Translations under genes and position numbers: made by a program | Assembly: GCF_013408745.1 (NCBI RefSeq) | Contig: NZ_JACCBJ010000001.1 | Span: forward strand, 2,542,001-2,606,000 | DNA length: 64,000 nt | Origin: Leifsonia soli | Lineage (GTDB): Bacteria; Actinomycetota; Actinomycetes; Actinomycetales; Microbacteriaceae | Reading direction: 5' to 3' | Notes under the pieces: model-generated | The model's database searches: none | Told to the model about the DNA's origin: nothing | The model's input: the letters and a program-made list of their open reading frames with translations, nothing else | In this document: piece by piece, positions 53,892-63,568 of the stretch | Numbering within the stretch: the stretch's first letter is position 1 | Layout of the letters: every line of letters begins with the position of its first letter

Positions 53892-55751
53892 GTGGGAGTC
53901 CGGGTTCGGCGAATGACCGCGGCCGCGGTCGCCGTGGCCCTGTCCTCGCTGTTCGTGACGGCGGGGGTGCTGAGCGCATCCACCCCGCCCGCGCAGGCGC
54001 ACGTGCCGGCCCCGGCACCGGTCGCCGCGCCCGCCGGCGTCGACGACTTCACCTTCGCGAGCTTCGACGCGGACTACCGGCTCGGCCGCGATGCGGAGGG
54101 GCACTCGACGCTTACCACCGTCGAGACGCTCGTGGCGCGCTTCCCCGAGATCGACCAGAACCACGGCATCCGGCGCGAGCTGGTCGAGGACTACGACGGG
54201 CACCCGACCGACCTGAAGGTCGTGTCGGTGACCGACCAGAACGGCACACCGCGCCCGTACAGCAGCGACTCCTCCGACGGGATCCTGTCGCTGACGATCG
54301 CGGCGAAGGACTACGTCCACGGCGACCAGACCTACGTCATCACGTACCGGCAGACGAACGTCACCCGCCACTTCGCCGACACCGACGACGACGAGTTCTA
54401 CTGGGACACCAACGGGACCGCGTGGGCGCAGCCCTTCGACCGCGTGACGGCGACGGTTCACCTGGGCTCCGGCCTGGCCGGAGCCCTCAAGGGCACCACG
54501 TCCGCGTACCGCGGCGCGCAGGGCTCCTCTGAGCCCGCGACTGTCGAACGCACCGCCGACGGGTTCCGCTTCAGCGCCGACCAGCTCGGCCCGCGCGAGA
54601 ATCTGACGTTCGCGATCGGGTTCGCGCCCGGCACGTTCGTGGCGCGCGCCGACGGGCTGTTCGACACCGGCTGGGGATACGTGGCCGTGGCCGGGCTGCT
54701 GCTCGGCATCCTCGCCCTGATCGGCGCGATCGTGGTGCGCATCCGCCTGCTGCGCGACGCCCCGGGACGCGGCACGATCATCCCGGAGTACGTCCCGCCG
54801 AAGGAGGGACTCCTGCTCACGGCGGACCTGACGAGACGCACCAGCAAGGCGGTCGCGGCGCAGACCCTCGATCTGGCGGTGTCCGGACGGGTGCGCGTGC
54901 TGCAGACCACGGGATTTCTCGGCCGGCCCTCCTACACGCTGGAGCTGGTCTCCACCGAGGCGACCGGTCGCCAGGCACTGCGCGACCCGCGCCCGACCAC
55001 CGACGAGCTGGAGACCCTGCGCGCCCTGTTCGGCGACGCGCTCGCTCCGGGCACGACGCTGACGCTGGGGAAGTCCAACCCGCGCGTCGCCCGGGCGGTC
55101 TCCGCGGTGCAGAAGCGGGTGCACAAGGATGCGACCAGCTACGGCTACCGCACGACCGGACCGCGCGGACCGGTCCGCGCGGTGTTCTTCACGGCGCTGG
55201 GCGCGACCCTGCTCGCCGTGGTCGGCTCTGTGGTCAGCATGGCCGGCGAGTACGGCGGGGCGGCGCCGTTCGGCATCCTGTTCGGCTCGGTCGTGCTCTT
55301 CGTCGCCGCCGCCGTCCTGGTGGCGCGGTCGCCGCTGACCAGCGCGGGCACGACCCTCCGCGAGTACGCCGATGGCCTGCGGATGTATGTGGAGCTCGCC
55401 GAAGCCGACCGCATCCGGTACCTGCAGTCGCCCCAGGGCGCGGAGCGGGTGCCGGTCGCCGTGAACGATCCGCGCGAGATGCTGAAGCTCACCGAGCGCC
55501 TCCTGCCCTGGGCCGTCCTGTTCGGCGAGGAGAAGAAGTGGCTGGCCGAGCTGGGCCGGTTCTACGAGGAGACCGGGCAGACACCCACCTGGTACGCGGG
55601 CCAGACGGCCTTCAACGCCGCCGTGCTCTCTCAGATGGTCAGCGGGATCTCGTCCAGCACGACGATCGCGAGCAGCTCGTCGTCCGGCGGCACCGGGGGC
55701 GGAGGGTTCTCCGGCGGCGGGGGCGGCGGCGGAGGCGGCGGAGGCGTCTAG
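53892..55751 (+). CDS. DUF2207 membrane protein with Gly-rich tail
   Basis: 619 residues from GTG. Signal peptide to ~36 (ALSSLFVTAGVLSASTPPAQAH), an extracytoplasmic beta-rich DUF2207 domain (YRLGRDAEGHSTLTTVETLVARFPE, GDQTYVITYRQTN), one helix at ~260 (VAVAGLLLGILALIGAIVV), a cytoplasmic helical region (KEGLLLTADLTRR), two more helices near 440-480, and a C-terminal Ser then Gly-only tail. The family is widespread but functionally unassigned. It is followed by a convergent hydrolase gene. Confidence 0.88.
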   Translation: MGVRVRRMTAAAVAVALSSLFVTAGVLSASTPPAQAHVPAPAPVAAPAGVDDFTFASFDADYRLGRDAEGHSTLTTVETLVARFPEIDQNHGIRRELVEDYDGHPTDLKVVSVTDQNGTPRPYSSDSSDGILSLTIAAKDYVHGDQTYVITYRQTNVTRHFADTDDDEFYWDTNGTAWAQPFDRVTATVHLGSGLAGALKGTTSAYRGAQGSSEPATVERTADGFRFSADQLGPRENLTFAIGFAPGTFVARADGLFDTGWGYVAVAGLLLGILALIGAIVVRIRLLRDAPGRGTIIPEYVPPKEGLLLTADLTRRTSKAVAAQTLDLAVSGRVRVLQTTGFLGRPSYTLELVSTEATGRQALRDPRPTTDELETLRALFGDALAPGTTLTLGKSNPRVARAVSAVQKRVHKDATSYGYRTTGPRGPVRAVFFTALGATLLAVVGSVVSMAGEYGGAAPFGILFGSVVLFVAAAVLVARSPLTSAGTTLREYADGLRMYVELAEADRIRYLQSPQGAERVPVAVNDPREMLKLTERLLPWAVLFGEEKKWLAELGRFYEETGQTPTWYAGQTAFNAAVLSQMVSGISSSTTIASSSSSGGTGGGGFSGGGGGGGGGGGV

Positions 55752-55768
55752 GACCGCATCCCGATGCG

Positions 55769-57154
55769 TCAGTCCTTCATGGTGCGCGGCGGCAACGTCG
55801 GCAGCGCGAGCGCGTTGTTCCCGCGGTCGTCGGCGCGGACGGTGCGGTGCGGACCCGACGTGAGCACGGTCGCCGTGGCACGGCCGACCTCCGCCAACGA
55901 CTGGGTGCCCGCATCGAGGTAGCCGTGCTCGCTCAGGTGCCTGCGGTACGCCGCCTCGCGCGCCGCGAGTGACGGGATGGCCGTCCACACCGGTGAGGCG
56001 ATGTCGTCGTTGTACGACGAGTGCAGGATCGGCGCATGCCCGGTCACGGGCAGGAGGCCCTGCGCGGGGTCGCCGTCCACCGGCATGACCCGGGCGCCGA
56101 ACGCGGGCTCACGCGGGTCCGTCCGGCTCACGCGGCCGAGGTCCGCCTCGTCATCGGTCACGGCCTCGCCGGCGTAGACGGCCTTCGCGTGGAGTGCTGC
56201 GGCGGTCGGGATGGTCTCCTCGATCCCGGCGGACCCGAGCATCACGAACGCGTTGATGCCCAACGGGGTGTCGGCCAGGGCATCCGCCGACATCGTCGTG
56301 CCGTAGGAGTGGGCGACGACGTTCAGGGTCGGGATGTGCGCCCGGCGGACCGCCCGGACCCCCTGGATCGCCTCCGTGAGCAGCGGGGCTCCCGCGGCGG
56401 CGTACTCGCCGAGCGCGGCATCCACCCCGACCGGGGGGACGACGTAGCCCATCCAGGCGATCACCGCGTGGTTCGCCGGGGCGCCCGCGGCGCGCTGCGC
56501 ATCCCACACGTTCTGGGCCGCCAGCGTCCACAGCTGCATGTCGGTGGTGTACGTGCCCATCCCGGGGACGAGCCAGGTGACCATCGCGGCCGTGCCGACA
56601 TCGCCCACGGAGATCGCCGCGGTCGGGCGGGCGCCCGCGACGAACTCGACGAGATGCCGCGCCGGGCGGCTCTTCGGCGAGAGCGCCGCATGGATGGCGG
56701 TGTACGCCGCCAGAGAGAGCCGGTCGGCCGTGCCATCGGCAGCGGACGCCGCGCGGGCCCGCGCGGAGGTCAGGCTCTGCTGCAGCGCATGCCGATTGGC
56801 CCTGTCGCGCGTGGAGTAAGGGACCCCATCGAGGTTGCCGATGAACGCGGGGAGGAGCCGTTCCAGCTGTGCCCGCTGGTCCCTGGGGAGCGCCGGCCAC
56901 TCCCGGGCCGTCTCCCCCGCGGCCGCATTCGCCAGCTCGAACAGCCGCTCGGGCTGCGCCCGGACCATCGCCTCCATCCCCGCGGCGTCGAGCCGGGCGA
57001 ACGCGCGGAGTTCGGCAGCGGTCGAGGAGCGCACGGCAGCAGGCGCGACGAGGGCGGCGAACACCGCGGCGAGCGCCAGCACGACGGCCAGGACCGCCCG
57101 ACGACGGGGGTGCGCGCGGCGCGCCGGTTCGGGCCGCTGGCGAGGCGTCGCCAT
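55769..57154 (-). CDS. Alpha/beta hydrolase, DUF1023 type
   Basis: 461 residues from ATG. An N-terminal transmembrane anchor or signal (RAVLAVVLALAAVFAALVAPAAV) is followed by a long helical region and then the hydrolase domain with nucleophile elbow NVVAHSYGTTMSAD, VMLGSAGIEE and a late His in VTGHAPILHSSY. DUF1023 proteins are secreted or anchored actinobacterial hydrolases of unknown substrate. The start codon shares a base with the stop of the CtpE-like ATPase gene upstream (TGATG), so the two are coupled. Confidence 0.88.
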   Translation of the reverse strand: MATPRQRPEPARRAHPRRRAVLAVVLALAAVFAALVAPAAVRSSTAAELRAFARLDAAGMEAMVRAQPERLFELANAAAGETAREWPALPRDQRAQLERLLPAFIGNLDGVPYSTRDRANRHALQQSLTSARARAASAADGTADRLSLAAYTAIHAALSPKSRPARHLVEFVAGARPTAAISVGDVGTAAMVTWLVPGMGTYTTDMQLWTLAAQNVWDAQRAAGAPANHAVIAWMGYVVPPVGVDAALGEYAAAGAPLLTEAIQGVRAVRRAHIPTLNVVAHSYGTTMSADALADTPLGINAFVMLGSAGIEETIPTAAALHAKAVYAGEAVTDDEADLGRVSRTDPREPAFGARVMPVDGDPAQGLLPVTGHAPILHSSYNDDIASPVWTAIPSLAAREAAYRRHLSEHGYLDAGTQSLAEVGRATATVLTSGPHRTVRADDRGNNALALPTLPPRTMKD

Positions 57155-59994
57155 CAGGCGGCGCCGCGCCGACGTCGGGGGCCGGGTGCCGTGCCGCGGA
57201 AGAACCGTGCCGTGCGGCCGGTCCACAGCACGAGGATGACGGCCAGGCTGACGGCGAGGTCGACGAGCCGGAACACGGTCACGCTACCGTCCGTGATGAT
57301 GACGATCGCGCCGAGGAGCAGGGACACGCTGAAGAGGCCGGTCAGCAGGACCCGCGCATCCCGTCGTGCTCGCGTCAGCCCGGAGCCCAGCGAGATCACG
57401 AGCAGTCCGAGCATGATCGTGGCGGCCCCGACGACGGTGATGACCGTTCGCTCGAGGCTGCTGAGGCCGTCCCCGTAGCGGACGAACAGCAGGACGATGC
57501 CCGCGAGGATCTCGAGCACGCCCGCGATGTAGCAGATCACCACGGCGCCGAGCAGCTCGGCCGGGGGACGCACGCGCTCGTCGTCCGCGTCCGCCCGGGC
57601 GGTCACGGGCGAGTGCGCGGCGGTGTGCCGGTGGACGAAGCGTCGATGGACGAACCGGACGATCTCGATGAGTCCGACGCACAGGGCCGAGAAGACCAGG
57701 ACGAGCAGGGCGGTGACCACCGAGACCTCGGTGAACTCCAGGAAATCGCGCACGAGCGGGACGGTGTAGACGACCACCAGGCCGATCATCATCGAGCCGA
57801 TGATGAGCACCTTCCAGCCGTCGATCGGGCGCGAGAGGACGGTCAGCACCCAGAGGCCCACGATGGTCAGGATCAGCGTGGACCCGGTGCGCAGCTCCGG
57901 CTGGCCCACGCCGGCCGATCCCGCCGACCACGAGTAGAGGAACAGGGTGAGGGCGATCACCGCTCCGGCCGGGACGGCGAAGGAGAGCGAGCGGGCGAGG
58001 AACCCGGGCACGTACCTCCGCGCGTTCGGCATGAGCGCCAGGAAGAAGCTGGGGAGCCCGATGGTCAGGCCGTCGATGACCGAGAGCTGACGCGGCAGGA
58101 AGGGGAACTGCAGCACGAAGGCGCCGAACAGCACAGCGAGCGCCGTCGCGTAGGCGGTCTTGGTCAGGAACAGCATCGAAACGCGCTCGATGTTCGCGAT
58201 CACCTGCCGCCCCTCAGCGACGACGCTCGGGAGGTGGGAGAACCTGCCGTCGAGCAGGACGATCCGGGCGACCGCCTTCGTCGCGGCGGCGCCCGATTCC
58301 ATCGCGATGCCGATGTCGGCCTCCTTGATGGCGAGCGCGTCGTTGACGCCGTCGCCGGTCATCGCCACGGTGTGGCCGGCCGACTTGAGGGCGACGACGA
58401 TCGCCTTCTTCTGGTCGGGTGTGACCCGGCCGAAGACGACGTTGTCCTCGACCACCCGGGCCAGCTCGGCCGGGTCGGACGGCAGCTCGCGCGCGTCGAA
58501 GCCGGTCGGCGCGTCCAGCCCCACCTGGCGGGCGATCGCGGCGACGGTCTGCGGGTTGTCGCCCGAGATCACGCGCACCGCCACCCCCTGCCCGGCGAAG
58601 TACGTCAACGTCTCGGCCGCATCCGATCGGATCCGCTCGCGGAAGGTCAGCAGGGCGACGGGCCGGAGCCCGTCCGGCAGGCGCTCCTCGTCCGGGAGGG
58701 GCAGCGGCGAGTGTGCAAGCACCAGCGTCCGGCGGCCGGATGCCGCCAGCTCTGCCGTCCGCTCCGTCAGCCGGTCGTCGGCGAACACCATCTCCGGTCC
58801 GCCGAGCACCCAGCTGCGGGCTGCGGCGTCGCCGAACGACACCGCGCTCCACTTGCGCGCCGACGAGAACGGGATGCGCCCGGTCGGCTCGGACGCGACC
58901 GTCCGCGTGTACGGCACGGCCAGACAGCGCGCGGTGGCGTTCGCGTCGGGCTCCGCGCCGTACCAGGCGAGCACCTCCCGCCAGCCGTCCGGCTGGTCCG
59001 CGAGGGGATGCTCGGCGTCGAACTCGATGTCGCCCTCGGTCAGCGTCCCCGTCTTGTCCAGACACACCAGGTCGACGCGCGCCAGTCCCTCCACCGCCGC
59101 CAGCTCCTGCACCAGCACCTGCTGCCGCGCCAGCTTCACCGCGCCGACGGCGAAGGCGATGCTGGTCATCAGCACCAGCCCGAGCGGGATCATCGCCACG
59201 ACCGCGGCGATCGTGTTGACGGCGGCCTGGCGCCACGAGCCGCTGGAGATCGTGTCCTCCCAGCCGCCCAGAGCGATGACCTGCGCGTTGAACACCAGGA
59301 GGGCGATCGGGCCGACCACCCAGGTCACCCAGCGCAGCACCCGGTCGATGGAGGAGCGCAGCTCGCTCGCCACGAGCGAGAACTTCTTCGCCTGCGCCGA
59401 GAGCGTGTTGGCGAAGGATGCGGCCCCCACCCGGTCGACCGTGGCCAGACCTTCGCCGCCGACCACGACCGAACCGGACAGCACCTCGTCCCCCGGCGAC
59501 TTGTCGACAGGATCGGACTCGCCGGTCAGCAGCGACTCGTCGAGCTGCAGGTGCCCGGCCGAGACGACCTTCGCATCCGCCGGCACCTGGTCGCCCGCGC
59601 GCAGCACCAGCAGGTCGCCCATCACGACCTCGGCGACATCGATCTGCGCGTCGGCGCCGTCGCGGATCACCCGCGCGTGGGGCGCGTGCAGCACCGCCAG
59701 CCGGTCGAGCGCCGCCTTCGCCCGGAACTCCTGCGCCGAGCCGATGATCGTGTTCGCGAGGGCGCTCAACCCGAACAGCGCGTCCTGCCAGCGGCCCAGG
59801 AGGAGGAGCACGAGGAAGCACGCCGCGATGATGCCGTTGAACAGGGTGAGCGCGTTCGCCCGCAGGATGCTGCCGACGCTCCGGCTCGCATCCTGCCGGT
59901 AGGCGTTCGTCTGCCCGTCCGCCACCCGCCGGGCGACCTCGGACGACGAGAGGCCGTCGGCCCTGCCGGGAGCAGCGGTCGTGGTGTCGGTCAT
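57154..59994 (-). CDS. CtpE-like P-type ATPase with C-terminal membrane extension
   Basis: 946 residues from ATG. TGES (LLTGESDPVD), the CtpE-like TM4 PLGLVLMTSIAFAVGAVKL, DKTGTLTEG with phospho-Asp near 313, and GDGVNDALAIKEADIGIAM. Mycobacterial CtpE, which handles calcium uptake, is about 800 residues; here roughly 145 extra residues follow the last canonical helix and contain about four more hydrophobic segments (LLGAVVICYIAGVLEILAG, TVITVVGAATIMLGLLV, TGLFSVSLLLGAIVI, LVDLAVSLAVILVLW). Upstream codons to 60126 are less likely coding. Calcium is an inference from family. Confidence 0.9.
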   Translation of the reverse strand: MTDTTTAAPGRADGLSSSEVARRVADGQTNAYRQDASRSVGSILRANALTLFNGIIAACFLVLLLLGRWQDALFGLSALANTIIGSAQEFRAKAALDRLAVLHAPHARVIRDGADAQIDVAEVVMGDLLVLRAGDQVPADAKVVSAGHLQLDESLLTGESDPVDKSPGDEVLSGSVVVGGEGLATVDRVGAASFANTLSAQAKKFSLVASELRSSIDRVLRWVTWVVGPIALLVFNAQVIALGGWEDTISSGSWRQAAVNTIAAVVAMIPLGLVLMTSIAFAVGAVKLARQQVLVQELAAVEGLARVDLVCLDKTGTLTEGDIEFDAEHPLADQPDGWREVLAWYGAEPDANATARCLAVPYTRTVASEPTGRIPFSSARKWSAVSFGDAAARSWVLGGPEMVFADDRLTERTAELAASGRRTLVLAHSPLPLPDEERLPDGLRPVALLTFRERIRSDAAETLTYFAGQGVAVRVISGDNPQTVAAIARQVGLDAPTGFDARELPSDPAELARVVEDNVVFGRVTPDQKKAIVVALKSAGHTVAMTGDGVNDALAIKEADIGIAMESGAAATKAVARIVLLDGRFSHLPSVVAEGRQVIANIERVSMLFLTKTAYATALAVLFGAFVLQFPFLPRQLSVIDGLTIGLPSFFLALMPNARRYVPGFLARSLSFAVPAGAVIALTLFLYSWSAGSAGVGQPELRTGSTLILTIVGLWVLTVLSRPIDGWKVLIIGSMMIGLVVVYTVPLVRDFLEFTEVSVVTALLVLVFSALCVGLIEIVRFVHRRFVHRHTAAHSPVTARADADDERVRPPAELLGAVVICYIAGVLEILAGIVLLFVRYGDGLSSLERTVITVVGAATIMLGLLVISLGSGLTRARRDARVLLTGLFSVSLLLGAIVIITDGSVTVFRLVDLAVSLAVILVLWTGRTARFFRGTAPGPRRRRGAA

Positions 59995-60088
59995 GTCGCA
60001 GCGCTCCCCATGCGGACAACCTAGCGACATCTCCCTGGCCGAGCCAGCGTCGCCGGCCCCCGCATCCGCGCGGGGGCCGGCTCGACCC

Positions 60089-61180
60089 CTAGTTGCTGCG
60101 ACGGACCTCGAACTCGGAGAGCCCAACGTTGCTGCCGACGCCGTCCGTCACCTGGAATTTCACCCAACTCGCCTGACGGCCGGCGAAGGAGATCTTCCGC
60201 GGGGTGCCGTCGTTGCCGAGGGCGCCCACCTCGACCGTCGACCCGTCGCTGAACGAGAGGACGCCCGCGCGCACCTGGTCGGTGAGATTCGGCCGGTCGC
60301 CCAGCGTGACCTGGTTGATGGTCTGCGTGCCCGGCAACGTCAGCGTGATCGACGGCTTCAGTTCACCGCGTGACACCCACTCGCCGACTCCATTCTGGCC
60401 GACGATTCCGTCGATCGCGTTCGCAGCGGGGTAGCGCGCGTCGTAGACCGACGAGGCGGAGGCGGTCGCCTCGCGCGCGAGGTTCGGCGTTGGGGCTGCG
60501 GTCGTCCCACGGTGGAACGCCTGGATCTCGGACAGACCGACATCGCCCCTTCCGTCGTCGATCTGGAATTTCACCCAGGTGACCTCCCGCGGCACGAAGG
60601 TCCGCAACCGAGCGCTTCCGGAGTTGTCGATCCAGACGACGTACTCCGTCTGCGTGCCGTCGCTGAAGCTGAGGGTGCCCCTCGTGCCCCAGTCGTAGGA
60701 GTTCGGACGGTCGTAGACCCTGATCTCGTCGATCACCTGGGGCGTGTCCCAGGTGAGGGTGATGCTGGGCGTCGACTCGCCTTTGGACGCCCACTCGCCT
60801 GTGCCGTTCTGGCCGATCACACCGTCGATCGCGTTCGATGCCCGGAAGGTGTCTCCCCGTTCGGACGACGCCGTGGCGACGGCGTCGCGAGCGACGTTCC
60901 TGTCCGGATCGGTCGACGGGCACTCGGCGACGACCCACCAGTTCGTGTCGAGGGGGTACTTGCGCTGGTGGTACTCCAGCGCGCGGTAGAGCTTCTCGTT
61001 GTAGTTGACCAGGTCGCCCTTGAAGTAGGTGAGGTCCGTGGCCCAATACTGACGGCTCTCCGAGAGCGACGCGCACGAGTCACCGGCCGGCGTCGCCAGG
61101 GCTGGAGACGCTGCACCGAACCCCGCCGCGGTGCCCAGCACCACGGCGGCCGACATGAGTATTCGAATTCCGCGCTTCAT
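60089..61180 (-). CDS. Secreted protein with two F5/8 type C (discoidin-like) domains
   Basis: 363 residues from ATG. A signal peptide (ILMSAAVVLGTAAGFGAASPALA) is followed by a short N-terminal module with two Cys and a carbohydrate-binding look (YWATDLTYFKGDLVNYNEKLYRAL, the CBM5/12-like W/Y pattern), then two tandem repeats, each starting NVARDAVATASS / NLAREATASASS and containing NAIDG..GQNG.GEW and VGLSE. It is probably an extracellular glycan-binding protein without a catalytic domain. It stands alone; a divergent enolase-superfamily gene follows upstream. Confidence 0.9.
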   Translation of the reverse strand: MKRGIRILMSAAVVLGTAAGFGAASPALATPAGDSCASLSESRQYWATDLTYFKGDLVNYNEKLYRALEYHQRKYPLDTNWWVVAECPSTDPDRNVARDAVATASSERGDTFRASNAIDGVIGQNGTGEWASKGESTPSITLTWDTPQVIDEIRVYDRPNSYDWGTRGTLSFSDGTQTEYVVWIDNSGSARLRTFVPREVTWVKFQIDDGRGDVGLSEIQAFHRGTTAAPTPNLAREATASASSVYDARYPAANAIDGIVGQNGVGEWVSRGELKPSITLTLPGTQTINQVTLGDRPNLTDQVRAGVLSFSDGSTVEVGALGNDGTPRKISFAGRQASWVKFQVTDGVGSNVGLSEFEVRRSN

Positions 61181-61332
61181 TGGTGATCTCTCTCTTCGAC
61201 GTACCGCGGGCGGGGCCGGTCTTCGGCCCTGCTCTCTCTTGTGAGGACGTGCGATTCCGTCTGCCATGACGCCCGGTACGCTATTTACCGAACGGCTACC
61301 ACGTCGGTAAATTCTTCACACGAGGGGCTCGC

Positions 61333-62484
61333 ATGGCACGGATCGAGAGCGTCATCGTCCACCGCCGGAGCGTCCCCCTCGTGCGGCCGTTCGTGACCTC
61401 CGTGCGGCGCGCGGATACGGTGGACGCCCTCCTCGTCGAGGTCAGGGATGCGGACGGACGGAGCGGATGGGGCGAGGCCCCCACGAGCTGGCGGGTGACC
61501 GGCGAGAGCCACGAGAGCGTCGCGAGCGCCGTGGCGGGACCGCTCACCGCATCCACCGTCGGGATGCCGTCCGACGATCCCCGGGAGGCGTCCGCCCGGC
61601 TGGCCCGCGCCGTCGTCGGCAACCCGTCCGCGCGGATGGGCGTGGAGTGCGCGATCTGGGATCTGGCCGCGCGGACCGCGGGTCTCCCCCTGCACCGGTA
61701 CCTCGGCGGCAGGGCCGACCGCATCGAGTCCGACATGACCCTGTCCGCCGCCGTGACGGCCGACGACGCGGAGGACCTCATCCGAACCGCGCTCGAGCAT
61801 GTCGGCAACGGCTTCACGACGCTCAAGGTGAAGACCGGTGCCGGCGGCGACGACGACGCGATCGTCCGGCGCGTGCGCGCGGCCGTCGGCGACGCGATCG
61901 CGATCCGCGTGGATGCGAACCAGGGCTGGACGCCGGACGAAGCGGTGCGGATCGTCAACGGCTGGCGGGACGACGCGGTCGGGGTCGAGCTGGTCGAGCA
62001 GCCCGTGCACCGCGACGACATCGCCGGGCTGGCGTATGTCAGCGAGCGGACGACGACGCCGGTCGTCGCGGACGAGTCGGTCTGGAACGCGCGCCAGCTG
62101 CGCGAGGTGCTGGTGAGCCGCGCGGTGTCGCGGATCAACATCAAGCTGGCGAAGACGGGCGGCATCGCGGAGGCACTGGCCTTGGCGGAGCTCGCCCGGC
62201 AGCGAGACGTCTCGGTGTTCGTCGGCTGCATGTCGGAGAGCCACGTCGGCATCGCGAGCGCGGCGGCCGTCGCGTCCGCGCTCGCCGAGACCGGAGGTCT
62301 GCACGGCGCCCAGGACCTCGACGCCGGGCTGTGGCTGGCGTCGAGCCCGGTGGAGGGCGGGGTCAGCTATCGCGGGCCGTGGATCCGGCTGTCGGACGCG
62401 CCGGGGACGGGGATCTCGTCGCTCGCGACGATCGCAGCGGAGCCAGGGACAGCAGCGCGCATCCCGCCAGCAGCCCGGCGATGA
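61333..62484 (+). CDS. Enolase-superfamily dipeptide epimerase / muconate cycloisomerase-like
   Basis: 383 residues. N-terminal capping domain, then a barrel with the KxK acid-base pair TLKVKTG, metal ligands in RVDANQGW, ELVEQP and VVADESVW, and the opposing Lys in NIKLAKTGGI. This arrangement fits L-Ala-D/L-Glu epimerase-type dipeptide epimerases or muconate-lactonising enzymes. It may act in peptidoglycan recycling. The 3' end overlaps the convergent MFS gene by ~120 bp. Confidence 0.88.
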   Translation: MARIESVIVHRRSVPLVRPFVTSVRRADTVDALLVEVRDADGRSGWGEAPTSWRVTGESHESVASAVAGPLTASTVGMPSDDPREASARLARAVVGNPSARMGVECAIWDLAARTAGLPLHRYLGGRADRIESDMTLSAAVTADDAEDLIRTALEHVGNGFTTLKVKTGAGGDDDAIVRRVRAAVGDAIAIRVDANQGWTPDEAVRIVNGWRDDAVGVELVEQPVHRDDIAGLAYVSERTTTPVVADESVWNARQLREVLVSRAVSRINIKLAKTGGIAEALALAELARQRDVSVFVGCMSESHVGIASAAAVASALAETGGLHGAQDLDAGLWLASSPVEGGVSYRGPWIRLSDAPGTGISSLATIAAEPGTAARIPPAARR

Positions 62485-63568
62485 CGAGCAGTACTCCCGC
62501 GGGTGCCGACCCGACGGTGACGGCGACCGCGAAGGAGACCGCCGACCCTCCGGCCGAGCCGACCGCCACGAGGATGCTCGCCGTACGGTCGGCACGCTCA
62601 CGCGTCGTGGCGGCGAGCGCCGACCCGAGCAGCAGCGCGTAACCCGGGGCGACCAGCAGGACGACGGCGCCGATCAGGAGCGCCGCGCCGACACCCTGTC
62701 CGACGATGGCCGACAGCACCGCCACGACGGCTGCTGCCCCGACGGCGACCGGGAGGTACACCCGCGCGGGAACCCCACGGGCCACGACCGCCGCGCAGGC
62801 GAAGCGGCCGACGGCCATCAGCGTCCAGAACGCCGTCGTCCCCACCGCCGCCGTCGTGCCGGCGAGACCGAACAGCGACTGGGACAGGGTGCTCGACCAG
62901 CCCGCGAGCACGGTCTCGGCGCCGACGAACAGGAACAGCGCCGCGCCGACCGGCCAGAGCCGCCGTCCGGCGCCCCTCTGCACCCGCGGCGGTGGCGCCG
63001 ATCCCTCCGCGCCGGGCCAGGTCGCGCCCGCGACCGCGGCGAGCACGGCCCCGGCGGCCGGAACCAGCGCGAGCGCCGCGACCGGCGCCCACAGGGCGGC
63101 TGCGGGCACGAACGCGATGAGGAGGGGAGCTCCTGCCGCCGCGACGGCCGACGCACCGTTCAGGACGGTCAGCCGGACGGGGGTGCCCTCGGAGGAGCGC
63201 GCCCGCGAGAGGGCGGTGGCGCTCGCCTCGACGAGCCCGAAACCCAGCCCGGTCACGGTCGCAGCCAGAAAGAAGAGAGGAGCGGAGGTCGCGCAGGCGA
63301 CGAGTGCGAGGCCGGCGACCTGGAGGGCGGAACCGACCGCGAGCAGCGTCCTGGCGCGTCCCCGGCGCGGCACGGCCGTGACCAGCACACCGGCGAAGAG
63401 GCCGAGGAACAGCAGCGAGACGCTGGGGAGGAGCTCCTCCGGGGCGAGGCCGGTTCGCTCGGCGACCGCCGGGATCGACGCGGGGATCACCGCACCGACG
63501 GCCCCGAGCGCGACGAAGCCGAGGATCAGCGCGCCGTCCTGGACGGACTCAGGTCCGCGTCGCGTCAT
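62363..63568 (-). CDS. MFS transporter
   Basis: 401 residues, 12 predicted helices. FLGLFAGVLVTAVPRRGRARTLL is the loop 2-3 MFS motif, LSRARSSEGTPVRLTVLN follows helix 5, and a basic Ser/Arg tail (RSSRATRSPSPARP) ends it. It exports or imports a small molecule; substrate unknown. It overlaps the upstream oxidoreductase gene by 20 bp and the convergent epimerase gene by ~120 bp, most of which encodes the non-membrane tail. Confidence 0.87.
   Translation of the reverse strand: MTRRGPESVQDGALILGFVALGAVGAVIPASIPAVAERTGLAPEELLPSVSLLFLGLFAGVLVTAVPRRGRARTLLAVGSALQVAGLALVACATSAPLFFLAATVTGLGFGLVEASATALSRARSSEGTPVRLTVLNGASAVAAAGAPLLIAFVPAAALWAPVAALALVPAAGAVLAAVAGATWPGAEGSAPPPRVQRGAGRRLWPVGAALFLFVGAETVLAGWSSTLSQSLFGLAGTTAAVGTTAFWTLMAVGRFACAAVVARGVPARVYLPVAVGAAAVVAVLSAIVGQGVGAALLIGAVVLLVAPGYALLLGSALAATTRERADRTASILVAVGSAGGSAVSFAVAVTVGSAPAGVLLVIAGLLAGCALLSLAPLRSSRATRSPSPARPTAGSTARDS

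Noticed and set aside
56869..60024. 1051-codon open frame on the plus strand
   Set aside because: It is antisense to the DUF1023 hydrolase and CtpE-like ATPase; the translation is low-complexity.
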